Shown here in pieces: positions 5,540 to 11,920 of a stretch of DNA of 12,789 nucleotides. Under the pieces are notes generated by a model, which was not told the DNA's origin, ran no database searches, and saw only the letters and a program-made list of their open reading frames with translations. The stretch covers positions 1 through 12,789 of the forward strand of contig DASUFF010000036.1 in assembly GCA_036274695.1 (NCBI GenBank). The letters are read 5' to 3'. Within the stretch, counting starts at the first letter, position 1, and every line of letters starts with the position of its first letter. The stretch is from DASUFF01 sp036274695 (lineage in GTDB: Bacteria; UBA10199; JACPAL01; GCA-016699445). The translations under genes and the position numbers were made by a program.

Positions 5540-6457
5540 ATGAACAAATTAAAAATCCTCTGGTGCGTGAATCCGTTTCAAGATGAGCGGTCCCTGCTGG
5601 AGCGAGGCCGGCTCTTTCTCCGAGGCTTGAGCCGGAGCGCCTTCGTCGAGCCCGTATACGTTTCAAGCCCGGCCGAGCTTCAGATTTCCTTGGAATTCAG
5701 TGTTCCTTTCCGGGAACGTTACCGGACTGTGGCGGCGCAAAAGATAGGAGGCTTCCTGAAGCGGGTGAAAGGCCTTCTTCTGAAAGCTCCCCGAATCATC
5801 GAAGAGCGGGGCGCGGGGATTTCCGACGCGGCCAAGGCCCTGGCCGACTATGCCCGTCGGCAAAACGCCGACGCTCTCGTCCTGGGCACGCACTCCCGTT
5901 CGGGGCTGGCCCGCTTCTTTTTGGGAAGCTACGCGGAGAGTCTTTTGGCGCTCTCGCGAACGCCCGTGATCCTCATCAGTCCCCGTTCGCGCGTTCCGCG
6001 GCTTAAAAAGATCCTCTTCGCAACGGATTTCAGCCCGGCGTCGAAGAAGGCCTTCGGCGCCTGCTGCCGTTTTGCGAAGGCCGTCGGGGCTTCCGTCATC
6101 CTCCAGAACGTCATCAAGTGCCCGTCCCATCGGATCACGACGCGCGGGTATATTTTGGCGGGCTCGCGGGCCGTGACGCCGAGCGAATACATGGACGAGC
6201 TGAAGGAGAAGAGCTGGTCCATGGCGAGGCCTTTCCTCAAAATCGCACACGCATCGCGGGTCGGCGCCGCGTTCCGCGTAGAGGCATCCGCCGACCGCTC
6301 CTCAGCCGTTATCCTCAAAACGTCTCGAACCTTGAAGTGCGGCATGATCGCCTTGGCCGCCCAAAGTAGCCGCCTCCGCGCCGGTCTCTTGGGAAGCGTG
6401 TCCCGTGAAGTGATTCGCGGGTCGAACCTTCCGGTTTGGCTCCTGCGCTCGGCTTAG
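5540..6457 (+). CDS. Tandem universal stress protein (UspA superfamily)
   Basis: This 305-residue soluble protein has two Usp domains, about 1-148 and 154-303. Domain 1 ends in the nucleotide-loop region LGTHSRSGLARFFLGSYAE (115-133). The family motif is G-2X-G-9X-G-S/T; G116 and G129-S130 are present but the middle glycine is S119. Domain 2 starts LKKILFATDFSPASKKAF (155-172), with the conserved D163, and ends with LLGSVSREVIRGSNLPVWLL, but both leading glycines of its motif are lost (L272, Q275). The residue in domain 1 matching the first aspartate is N11. Usp proteins support survival under starvation, oxidants or low oxygen. Weakened motifs suggest altered or absent ATP binding. The ATG at 5540 has only a modest GGAAAG upstream. 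The antiporter gene starts 15 bp after the stop, so the two are probably co-transcribed. Confidence 0.85.
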   Translation: MNKLKILWCVNPFQDERSLLERGRLFLRGLSRSAFVEPVYVSSPAELQISLEFSVPFRERYRTVAAQKIGGFLKRVKGLLLKAPRIIEERGAGISDAAKALADYARRQNADALVLGTHSRSGLARFFLGSYAESLLALSRTPVILISPRSRVPRLKKILFATDFSPASKKAFGACCRFAKAVGASVILQNVIKCPSHRITTRGYILAGSRAVTPSEYMDELKEKSWSMARPFLKIAHASRVGAAFRVEASADRSSAVILKTSRTLKCGMIALAAQSSRLRAGLLGSVSREVIRGSNLPVWLLRSA

Positions 6458-6468
6458 AACCCGGGTTC
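6457..6468. repeat. Perfect 12-bp palindrome between usp and antiporter genes
   Basis: GAACCCGGGTTC is a perfect 12-bp palindrome that begins on the last base of the stress-protein stop codon and ends 4 bp before the antiporter ATG. It occupies the space where a Shine-Dalgarno would be expected; none is visible there. It may be an RNA stem or binding site affecting antiporter translation, or chance in GC-rich DNA. Confidence 0.35.
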
Positions 6469-6472
6469 CGCA

Positions 6473-7486
6473 ATGACCACGCCTGTTCTACAATTTATCC
6501 TCTCGGCCGGGGCGATCATCGTCGCTGGAATCTTTCTCGCCCGCGCAGCCGATTCCATCGCGGAACTGACGAAACTGGGACGCCTGATCGTCGGAAGCGT
6601 TTTTCTGGCTGGCGCGACGTCGCTTCCGGAAATTTTGGTCGACTTGAGCTCCGTCCGCAAGGGTATGCCGGATCTGGCAGTCGGCGATCTGATGGGAAGC
6701 AGCCTCTTCAACCTCTTCATCCTGGCGATCGCCGACCTGATGCACCGGAACCCTCATAAGATATTTTCCCGCGTCTCGGCTGCGCACGCTCTTTCGGCCG
6801 CCATGAGCATCCATATGGCGGCCATGGCTTGCATCGCCATTTTTCTCGAACAACGCCTTTCCGGATTTGAGTTCGGTGCGATCGGTCTCGGACCGCTGGC
6901 CATCGGAGTGTCTTATCTCCTGGGCTTGAGGCTTATGTATTTCGATCAGCGATCGGCGATCGCGGCCGGCGCGGCGCCACGCGATTCCGCGGCGGAGCGT
7001 CCCGGGCGCGGAGCCATGGTGAAGGCGCTTTCAGTTTTCGGCGTGTGCACTCTGGTCATCCTGATCGCCTCCCCGTTTTTGGCTGAGGCTGCGGGGAAAC
7101 TCTCGGACGCAACTGGTTTGGGGAAAACTTTTGTCGGTACGACGTTGGTGGCTTTCTGCACATCGCTGCCGGAGATGGTATCCACCGTGACCGCTGTCCG
7201 AATTGGAGCCTTCGACCTAGCCGTCGGCAACATCTTCGGCAGCAACTCCTTCAACATGCTCATCCTGATCCCCTTGGATCTGTTCCACGAAGGCTCGCTG
7301 TTGGCGGCCGTCAACCCGTCCCACATCCTCACGGCCCTGGCTACAATTCTGGCAACTTCAGTGGCCGTGATGGGCCAGCTTTATCAGGCGGAAAAGCGAA
7401 AAAAATTCATCGAGCCGGACGCGTTCGCCATCATTGGGATCAGCATCGGCGCCCTACTCTTGTTGTATTACGTGAGTACGGCATAA
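6473..7486 (+). CDS. CaCA-family sodium/calcium antiporter-like membrane protein
   Basis: This 337-residue inner-membrane protein has about ten helices in two inverted halves, split by a hydrophilic loop near 158-182. Both alpha repeats of the cation/Ca2+ exchanger family are clear: alpha-1 GSVFLAGATSLPEILVDLSS (41-60) with E53 followed by AVGDLMGSSLFN (69-80), and alpha-2 GTTLVAFCTSLPEMVSTVTA (222-241) with E234 followed by AVGNIFGSNSFN (250-261). The two glutamates are the core ion ligands. In alpha-1 the usual GN..GSN reads GD..GSS, giving D72 and S77, whereas alpha-2 keeps N253 and N258. The length suits bacterial YrbG/NCX-type exchangers, which extrude Ca2+ or related cations using Na+ or H+. 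The ATG at 6473 has no visible Shine-Dalgarno and lies 15 bp after the stress-protein gene. Family call is firm; ion specificity is not. Confidence 0.9.
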   Translation: MTTPVLQFILSAGAIIVAGIFLARAADSIAELTKLGRLIVGSVFLAGATSLPEILVDLSSVRKGMPDLAVGDLMGSSLFNLFILAIADLMHRNPHKIFSRVSAAHALSAAMSIHMAAMACIAIFLEQRLSGFEFGAIGLGPLAIGVSYLLGLRLMYFDQRSAIAAGAAPRDSAAERPGRGAMVKALSVFGVCTLVILIASPFLAEAAGKLSDATGLGKTFVGTTLVAFCTSLPEMVSTVTAVRIGAFDLAVGNIFGSNSFNMLILIPLDLFHEGSLLAAVNPSHILTALATILATSVAVMGQLYQAEKRKKFIEPDAFAIIGISIGALLLLYYVSTA

Positions 7487-7505
7487 AGCTTTTTAGAGGG
7501 AAAAT

Positions 7506-7524
7506 GCCGAATTTCACTCTCGGC
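7506..7524 (-). terminator. Weak terminator-like hairpin after the tRNA gene
   Basis: On the minus strand GCCGA and TCGGC flank a nine-base loop and are followed by ATTTTCCC. The stem is only 5 bp and the T-run short. It lies between the convergent antiporter and tRNA genes and might end the tRNA transcript. A GC-only inverted repeat nearer the tRNA (CGCGGC-N4-GCCGCG, 7554-7569) has no T-run. Confidence 0.25.
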
Positions 7525-7575
7525 CAGAATGTCCAAGAGACGGATGGTTCCGCCGCGGCCCCGGCCGCGAATTTG

Positions 7576-7648
7576 TGCTCCCAACCGGATTCGAACCGGT
7601 GTTTAAGCCGTGAGAGGGCTCCGTCCTAGGCCACTAGACGATGGGAGC
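7576..7648 (-). tRNA. tRNA-Glu (anticodon CTC)
   Basis: The 73-nt minus-strand sequence folds as a standard cloverleaf: acceptor GCTCCCA/TGGGAGC, D-arm with TCTAGTGGCCTAGGA, anticodon stem GAGCC/GGCTT around the loop CTCTCAC (anticodon CTC, reading GAG), and T-arm ACCGG-TTCGAAT-CCGGT. The discriminator base is A. CCA is not encoded (the next bases are CAA), so it must be added by nucleotidyltransferase. The D-arm and variable region match bacterial glutamate tRNAs. A second Glu isoacceptor (TTC) must lie elsewhere in the genome. Confidence 0.95.
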
Positions 7649-7668
7649 ATCAAAAAAAATCCAACGCC

Positions 7669-7708
7669 GCTCCCCGTACCTGACGCAAGTCAGGTGCGAT
7701 GGGAGCAT
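7669..7708 (-). repeat. Hairpin carrying a 12-bp copy of the tRNA-Glu 5' end
   Basis: The minus-strand word ATGCTCCCATCG, made of two leader bases plus the first ten of tRNA-Glu (7639-7650), recurs exactly at 7697-7708. Next to the copy is a perfect 7-bp stem ACCTGAC/GTCAGGT (7678-7695) with a four-base loop (GCAA on the plus strand, TTGC on the minus). Further out GCTCCC (7701-7706) can pair with GGGAGC (7669-7674), as in the tRNA acceptor stem. The element is followed after nine bases by eight T (7659-7652) and then the tRNA. It looks like a collapsed tRNA copy or a structured tRNA leader. Confidence 0.5.
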
Positions 7709-7735
7709 TAAACGCGAAGCTCGCTCGTTTACCAA
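7707..7735 (-). promoter_or_regulatory. Sigma-70-type promoter for tRNA-Glu
   Basis: On the minus strand TTGGTA (-35, 7735-7730), a 17-bp spacer and TTTAAT (-10, 7712-7707) match the housekeeping consensus at 4/6 and 5/6. The next bases, GCTCCC, would form a GC-rich discriminator, the feature linked to stringent control of stable-RNA promoters. Initiation is expected near 7700, giving a leader of about 50 nt before the tRNA. Confidence 0.55.
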
Positions 7736-7846
7736 GCAAGCCCCCATCCTGCAACTTGAATTACTCTTGAAGGAATTTCTTAAAGGATTGAGGGGGGGCG
7801 GCATCTCGGATTGATTCTCCCTCCCGGCCTGTGCCATAAATTTCTG

Positions 7847-8419
7847 ATGTTCGACGATCTCCCGGACGACCCGAAGGGCGACCCCAAGGAAAACTCGCTC
7901 CCGCCGGAAAATGCGGACGAAGCGAACCCTTCGGAAACGCAAAGGCCTCAAATGCCGATCATGGAGGAATTCCCCGAAAAGCTCGGGTGTCCCCAATGCC
8001 GGCGCATGTTTCCGGTCAAAAGCCTAAGGGCCAAGGCGAATACCCTGCTCACGGAGGCAGCCTTGGTGTGCCCCCGGTGCCGGCGAAAGCTGCGCCGGAT
8101 GAAGCTTAAGGATTGGTACGACCATTACGTTCAGGGGCAGGAGAAGGACTTCAAGATGGATTCCCATGGCTTCGTCCACACAGATCCGCCGGGGCAGGGA
8201 TTGAACGCGCCGCCCCAGGAGCCCGACCCGCGCAATTCCCGAGACCAGCGCCCCCTTCAAGGGGGAAATCAAGGGCCCCGCGACCGCCGCGGCGGCCGCA
8301 ACCGCGGGCGCGACCAGAGACAAAGCCAGCGCGGTCAATCGAATCAACCCCAGAAAAAATCGATCCTTCCCCAAAACCCGCGGGCTTACCGGCTGCCCAA
8401 GAGGCGGCGCTCGCGGTAG
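7847..8419 (+). CDS. Zinc-ribbon protein with basic, disordered C-terminal tail
   Basis: From the ATG at 7847 the protein has 190 residues. An acidic, proline-rich N-terminus (1-45) precedes one zinc ribbon with C48/C51 (CPQC) and C75/C78 (CPRC); the 24-residue spacing suits a structural Zn2+ site. A basic stretch KLRRMKLKDWYDHY follows, then a low-complexity tail (about 112-190) rich in R, G, Q, N and P with RGG-like repeats and ending PKRRRSR. Such tails often bind nucleic acid or mediate weak assembly; that role is inferred. No Shine-Dalgarno is obvious before the ATG; an in-frame TTG at 7811 would add 12 residues. The hydrolase gene starts 8 bp after the stop, so it may open the downstream operon. 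The family is not recognised. Confidence 0.65.
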   Translation: MFDDLPDDPKGDPKENSLPPENADEANPSETQRPQMPIMEEFPEKLGCPQCRRMFPVKSLRAKANTLLTEAALVCPRCRRKLRRMKLKDWYDHYVQGQEKDFKMDSHGFVHTDPPGQGLNAPPQEPDPRNSRDQRPLQGGNQGPRDRRGGRNRGRDQRQSQRGQSNQPQKKSILPQNPRAYRLPKRRRSR

Positions 8420-8427
8420 GATCGACC

Positions 8428-9402
8428 ATGCACTTCACCGAACACGCCTACCATTACGTGGACAACAAGGCGGGCTGGAAGCTGGAGCTCAAGCAGTGCA
8501 GGCCTCCGAAAAAGCTCCGCGTGCGCCGCAATCCCGTCGCCATCATCCCCGGCTACGGCATGAACAGCTTCATCTTCGGCTATCATCCGCGCGGGCTCTC
8601 CATGGAGGACTACCTCACGGAAAAGGGCTTCGAGGTCTGGTCGATCAATTTAAGAGGGCAGGGGGGATCGCAATCCCACGGAGGGCACCGGTGCTTCGGC
8701 CTTCGCGAGCTGGCCTTGGACGATTTAAGCGCCGCCCTTCATTACATCGCGCGCGTAAGCCGCAGCCGGACGGGCAAGGTGGACGTGATCGGCTGCAGCT
8801 TAGGCGGCACGCTTTCCTTCATCCACGCCGCGCTGAGGCCGCACAATAACTTAGGCTCCATCGTCGCCATGGGGGCCCCGCTTCGGTGGGAAACGGTTCA
8901 TCCCCTCCTGAGGATCGTCTTCTATTCGCCGGCGCTGATCGGCTTGATCCCCGTCCCCCACACGCGCACGCTGCTCCGGATCCTCGCGCCCTTCTTCATG
9001 GATTCGCCCCTCCTCAAACTCTACCTGCACCGCGAAATCGTCGATCTGAAGAACAAGGACGTGCTGCTGGAGACGGTGGAGGACCCGAACCGGTTCGTGA
9101 ACCGGGAGATCGCCCAATGGATCCGCAACAAGGACCTGATGATCGACCGCAAGAACGTCACGCAGGAATTCCGCAAGTCGAAGAACCCGCTCTTGTGCGT
9201 CGTTGCCAACGCCGATGGCATCGTGCCTCCGATGACGGCGCTCTCCGCGGAGGAGACGTCGGGATCGAAGGTGAAGGAAACCCTCGTGGTCGGGACCGAT
9301 AGACTGCGATTCGCGCACGCCGATCTCTTCATCAGCAACCACTCGCACGACTTGGTCTTCAAGCCGACCGCCGATTGGCTCCTTAAGATGGAAGGGTCAT
9401 GA
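8428..9402 (+). CDS. Alpha/beta-fold hydrolase
   Basis: This 324-residue protein has an alpha/beta-hydrolase layout: oxyanion-loop region VAIIPGYGMNSFIFG (37-51), strand and turn FEVWSINLRGQGGS (68-81), nucleophile elbow GCSLGG (122-127) with S124, acid D263 in VANADGIVPP, and histidine H305 or H307 in SNHSHDLVF. A variable cap lies about 155-250. The family cleaves esters, lactones and similar bonds; the pattern is nearer lipase/PHA-synthase-like hydrolases than haloalkane enzymes, but the substrate cannot be read. No signal peptide is seen, so it is cytoplasmic. The ATG at 8428 is chosen because TAGGAT lies just upstream and the zinc-ribbon gene ends 8 bp before; the frame is open further upstream only through that gene. 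It overlaps the next gene by ATGA (9399-9402), implying coupled translation. Confidence 0.87.
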   Translation: MHFTEHAYHYVDNKAGWKLELKQCRPPKKLRVRRNPVAIIPGYGMNSFIFGYHPRGLSMEDYLTEKGFEVWSINLRGQGGSQSHGGHRCFGLRELALDDLSAALHYIARVSRSRTGKVDVIGCSLGGTLSFIHAALRPHNNLGSIVAMGAPLRWETVHPLLRIVFYSPALIGLIPVPHTRTLLRILAPFFMDSPLLKLYLHREIVDLKNKDVLLETVEDPNRFVNREIAQWIRNKDLMIDRKNVTQEFRKSKNPLLCVVANADGIVPPMTALSAEETSGSKVKETLVVGTDRLRFAHADLFISNHSHDLVFKPTADWLLKMEGS

Positions 9403-9932
9403 CGCGGAAGAGAATCGTTCTCGTCAACGCCCTCGTCGTCTCCCTGATCGCCGGTTGCGCCTACGCCCTTTTGACCGACGCCGAGAAATGGCCGTTTTCG
9501 CCGTATCCGATGTATTCCTATATCGACGGGGATCCCTCGGTGAGCCGCCTGGAGCTGGTGGGAGTCCCCGACGATTCCTTCTCGGGCGAAACGCGCCTTT
9601 CCATCATGAAACAATTCAAACCGTGGGACGACGCGCGGCTCATGAAATCCCTCCGGCGCTTCCTCGAAGGACCCGGCGGGAACGCGGCGGTGTCCAAGGC
9701 GCTGGGCGAGCTTTTGGATGTGTACGAGGCGGGGCGCTCCACGGGCCGCCACGACGGCGTGCGTCTCCGGGGTCTGCGCCTCTACCGCCTCACCTGGAGG
9801 AACGTGGGGCCGCGCACCTTCCGCGCGGGCTCTCCGGACAAGCGGGAATTGGTGGGGCAATTCCAACGAGCGGCGAGCTTCTCTCCGACCCGGGTTCCGG
9901 ACGGCCTGCCTTCGCCGATGGGGCTCTTTTGA
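9399..9932 (+). CDS. Probable lipoprotein encoded before an HTTM protein
   Basis: This 177-residue protein begins MTRKRIVLVNALVVSLIAGC: basic n-region, hydrophobic core and a lipobox LIAG-C20, as in lipoproteins cut by signal peptidase II. Hydrophobicity continues to LL, so a single uncleaved anchor is the alternative. Next comes EKWPFSPYPMYSY (29-41), an aromatic/proline motif like ones I associate, from memory only, with HTTM gene neighbours. The rest (42-177) is soluble, with a basic helical region (KSLRRFLEGPGG) and C-terminal strands (VRLRGLRLYRLTWRNV); it should face the periplasm. The start overlaps the hydrolase stop (ATGA) and the end overlaps the next start (TTGA), so it is part of a coupled four-gene run. 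No enzyme motif was seen. It may be the soluble partner of the HTTM protein. Confidence 0.75.
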   Translation: MTRKRIVLVNALVVSLIAGCAYALLTDAEKWPFSPYPMYSYIDGDPSVSRLELVGVPDDSFSGETRLSIMKQFKPWDDARLMKSLRRFLEGPGGNAAVSKALGELLDVYEAGRSTGRHDGVRLRGLRLYRLTWRNVGPRTFRAGSPDKRELVGQFQRAASFSPTRVPDGLPSPMGLF

Positions 9933-10840
9933 AATCGTTTTGGAACAGGCTGTGGTTCGAGCCCGCCTCCCCAGTGAACCTGGGGGTTTGCCGGGCGCTT
10001 ATTTTCACCGCCTACCTGATCCGCTATCTCGCCGTGCCGCTCAACGTGAGCGAGTTCGCCCTCATGTCCTCCGAGTTCTGGAAACCACTGCCCGTCTTAG
10101 GATTCTTCGTTCCCCCGTTGGCGACGGCCTTTTGGTTGCGCGCCTTCGAGACCGCCTGGTTCGTCGCCTTGGCCTTAAGCGCCTTGGGACTGTTCACGCG
10201 CTTAAGCACCGCCTTAGCCTTCCTCCTGGGCGCCTACCTCCTGTGGATCCCGCACAACTTCGGGAAACTCCACCACAACGACATGATCACCGTCCTGGTG
10301 ACGGGCGTCCTGATGTTTTCGCGATGCGGAGAGGCTTGGTCGCTCGACCGATTTTTCGAAAATCACCGTCGGAAGAAAAGCGGGCGCCCTCCGGAAACCG
10401 TCGCGCCGAGCGGCGAATTTACGTGGCCTGTCCGCCTGGTGTGGCTGGCGCTGGCCACCGTCTTCTTCGCCGCCGGCGTCTCCAAGCTCCGCCACTCGGG
10501 TCTCGCCTGGATCACTTCCGACAATTTGGCCCTCATGCTGATCAAGGCGAACTATATGGCCTACATCGATTACCCGCCGCTGCTGCCGCTCGGAGTGCCG
10601 CTGGGTCGGCTGCCCTGGGCCTGCCACATCATCGCCGCCGCGACGATGGCCACCGAACTCGGCTTCCCCTTGGTCTTGGTAAGCCGGCGCGTGCGAAGGG
10701 TTCTGGTGCCGGTCATGTTTTTCGTCTTGATCGGCATCATGCTGCTTTTCTTGCCGTCGTTCCCGGAGTTGATCGCCTGCTTCGTCTTCTTCGTCCCCTG
10801 GGAAAATTTGAAATTAAGGAGTAGGGTGGCGGCGGCATGA
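9929..10840 (+). CDS. HTTM-domain membrane protein, vitamin K-dependent gamma-carboxylase-like
   Basis: From a TTG at 9929 (4-bp TTGA overlap with the previous stop) this is 303 residues. The longer frame upstream lies inside the lipoprotein gene and is rejected. It starts FWNRLWFEPASPVNLGVCRALIF, a typical HTTM opening, and has about seven or eight membrane helices. Two segments resemble animal gamma-glutamyl carboxylase: LHHNDMITVLVTGVLMF followed by AWSLD (114-140), like the NHSYLYG...WSVD stretch with catalytic H160; and FFAAGVSKL (179-187), like FIAGVKKL with active base K218. H116 and K186 would be the equivalents, recalled without alignment. The C-terminal lumenal domain of the animal enzyme is absent, as is usual for bacterial HTTM proteins, whose reaction is mostly unknown. 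It overlaps the next gene by ATGA. Confidence 0.82.
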   Translation: MKSFWNRLWFEPASPVNLGVCRALIFTAYLIRYLAVPLNVSEFALMSSEFWKPLPVLGFFVPPLATAFWLRAFETAWFVALALSALGLFTRLSTALAFLLGAYLLWIPHNFGKLHHNDMITVLVTGVLMFSRCGEAWSLDRFFENHRRKKSGRPPETVAPSGEFTWPVRLVWLALATVFFAAGVSKLRHSGLAWITSDNLALMLIKANYMAYIDYPPLLPLGVPLGRLPWACHIIAAATMATELGFPLVLVSRRVRRVLVPVMFFVLIGIMLLFLPSFPELIACFVFFVPWENLKLRSRVAAA

Positions 10841-11892
10841 AGAAATCCCTCTGGATCGCCAATCCCTCGGTGGATCTGATTTTCTTTTCGTTGGGCTGGA
10901 TCCCTCTTTTTTTCGTTTTCTCGATGGTCCACACGGCCGATCCGAAGGGGACCTGGGTGCCCGTCTTGATCGGCTTCGTACTCATGACCAACTTCATCCA
11001 CCGGAACTTGACCCACCTTTTGGTTTACGGAAACCCGGAGGAGTTCCGGGAGAGGAAGTGGGCGTACGTGCTGCTGCCGGTTTTTTTGGCCGCGCTGACC
11101 GTCTTCAGCCTCTGGTACGAAAACAAGACGCGCAGCGCCCCCGGCCTCTTCAAGCCCTACCTGGCCCTCTTGCTGGCGACGACGGTTTGGAATTTCTACC
11201 ACACGATCATGCAGAAAGTGGGTTTCTTGAGGATCTACTCGCGCAAAGCGGACTATGGCTCGGCGCGATTGGAGAAGGCTCTCGTCTTATCGTGGTTCGT
11301 TTGGCTCATTTTGGCCGTCGCCAATTCGCCGCGCCTGGTCAAACAGATCTCCGACCTTGCGGCCAGCGGGCGCGTCCTGACCGCCACCCTTGCGAAACTC
11401 GGCCCCGCCGTTCCCATCCTCGCCTGGTCGGCGCTGGCGGTGAGCCTCATCCTGACGTTTCTCTACGTGCGCCTCGAGGTCCGGCAGGGACGAAACGCCA
11501 GCCTTCCCAAGAATCTTTTTCTGGCGTCGACGATGTTGCTCTATTTTTCCGTCTTCTACGACTTCCTGGCGGGCTTCGTGGCCTTCGGTTTTTCGCACGC
11601 GCTCGAATACATCGCCTTCGTGGATGTCTTCGCCCGCCGCAAGTACAAGGGAGCCGTCCCGTCCTCGTCCTTTCTCGCCCGCCAGTTCCTGCGCACAGGC
11701 GCGGTGATGCCGATCGCCGGTTTGGTGCTGATCGCCATCTTCCTTCCCTGGAGGATTTTTTCGCCGATCACCTTGGGCTGGTACTATGTAGGATCCAGCT
11801 TCCTGCACTACCTCTACGACGGCTGGATCTGGAAGCTGCGCAAGCCCAAGGTCGGATCTCCCTTAGGCCTCGCCTACAAAACCACCGCGTGA
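10837..11892 (+). CDS. Histidine-rich polytopic membrane protein of unknown function
   Basis: This 351-residue protein has about eight to ten hydrophobic helices and is not confidently assigned. Notable polar motifs sit at helix ends: HRNLTH (H55, H60), NFYHTIMQKVGFLRIYSRK (119-137, H122), FSHALEYIAFVD (252-263, H254, E257) and FLHYLYDGWIWKLRKP (322-337, H324, D328). Several histidines with an aspartate and a glutamate near the membrane face recall metal-dependent membrane oxygenases or hydroxylases. No classic eight-histidine pattern is present, so this is only a hypothesis. The start overlaps the HTTM stop (ATGA), making it the last of four translationally coupled genes; doxX follows 28 bp on. 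No signal peptide is needed, as the first helix begins near residue 12. Coding status is sure, function unknown. Confidence 0.75.
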   Translation: MKKSLWIANPSVDLIFFSLGWIPLFFVFSMVHTADPKGTWVPVLIGFVLMTNFIHRNLTHLLVYGNPEEFRERKWAYVLLPVFLAALTVFSLWYENKTRSAPGLFKPYLALLLATTVWNFYHTIMQKVGFLRIYSRKADYGSARLEKALVLSWFVWLILAVANSPRLVKQISDLAASGRVLTATLAKLGPAVPILAWSALAVSLILTFLYVRLEVRQGRNASLPKNLFLASTMLLYFSVFYDFLAGFVAFGFSHALEYIAFVDVFARRKYKGAVPSSSFLARQFLRTGAVMPIAGLVLIAIFLPWRIFSPITLGWYYVGSSFLHYLYDGWIWKLRKPKVGSPLGLAYKTTA

Positions 11893-11895
11893 TAA

Positions 11896-11918
11896 GGTCC
11901 CCAAAAAAAAGGGGGATC
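11896..11918 (+). promoter_or_regulatory. A8-loop hairpin covering the doxX Shine-Dalgarno
   Basis: GGTCCCC, eight A and GGGGGATC can form a stem (CCCC/GGGG plus three outer pairs with one bulged G) whose 3' arm is the GGGGG Shine-Dalgarno of the gene starting at 11921. Folding would lower doxX translation relative to the upstream genes. It lacks a T-run, so it is not an intrinsic terminator. Confidence 0.4.
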
Positions 11919-11920
11919 CC

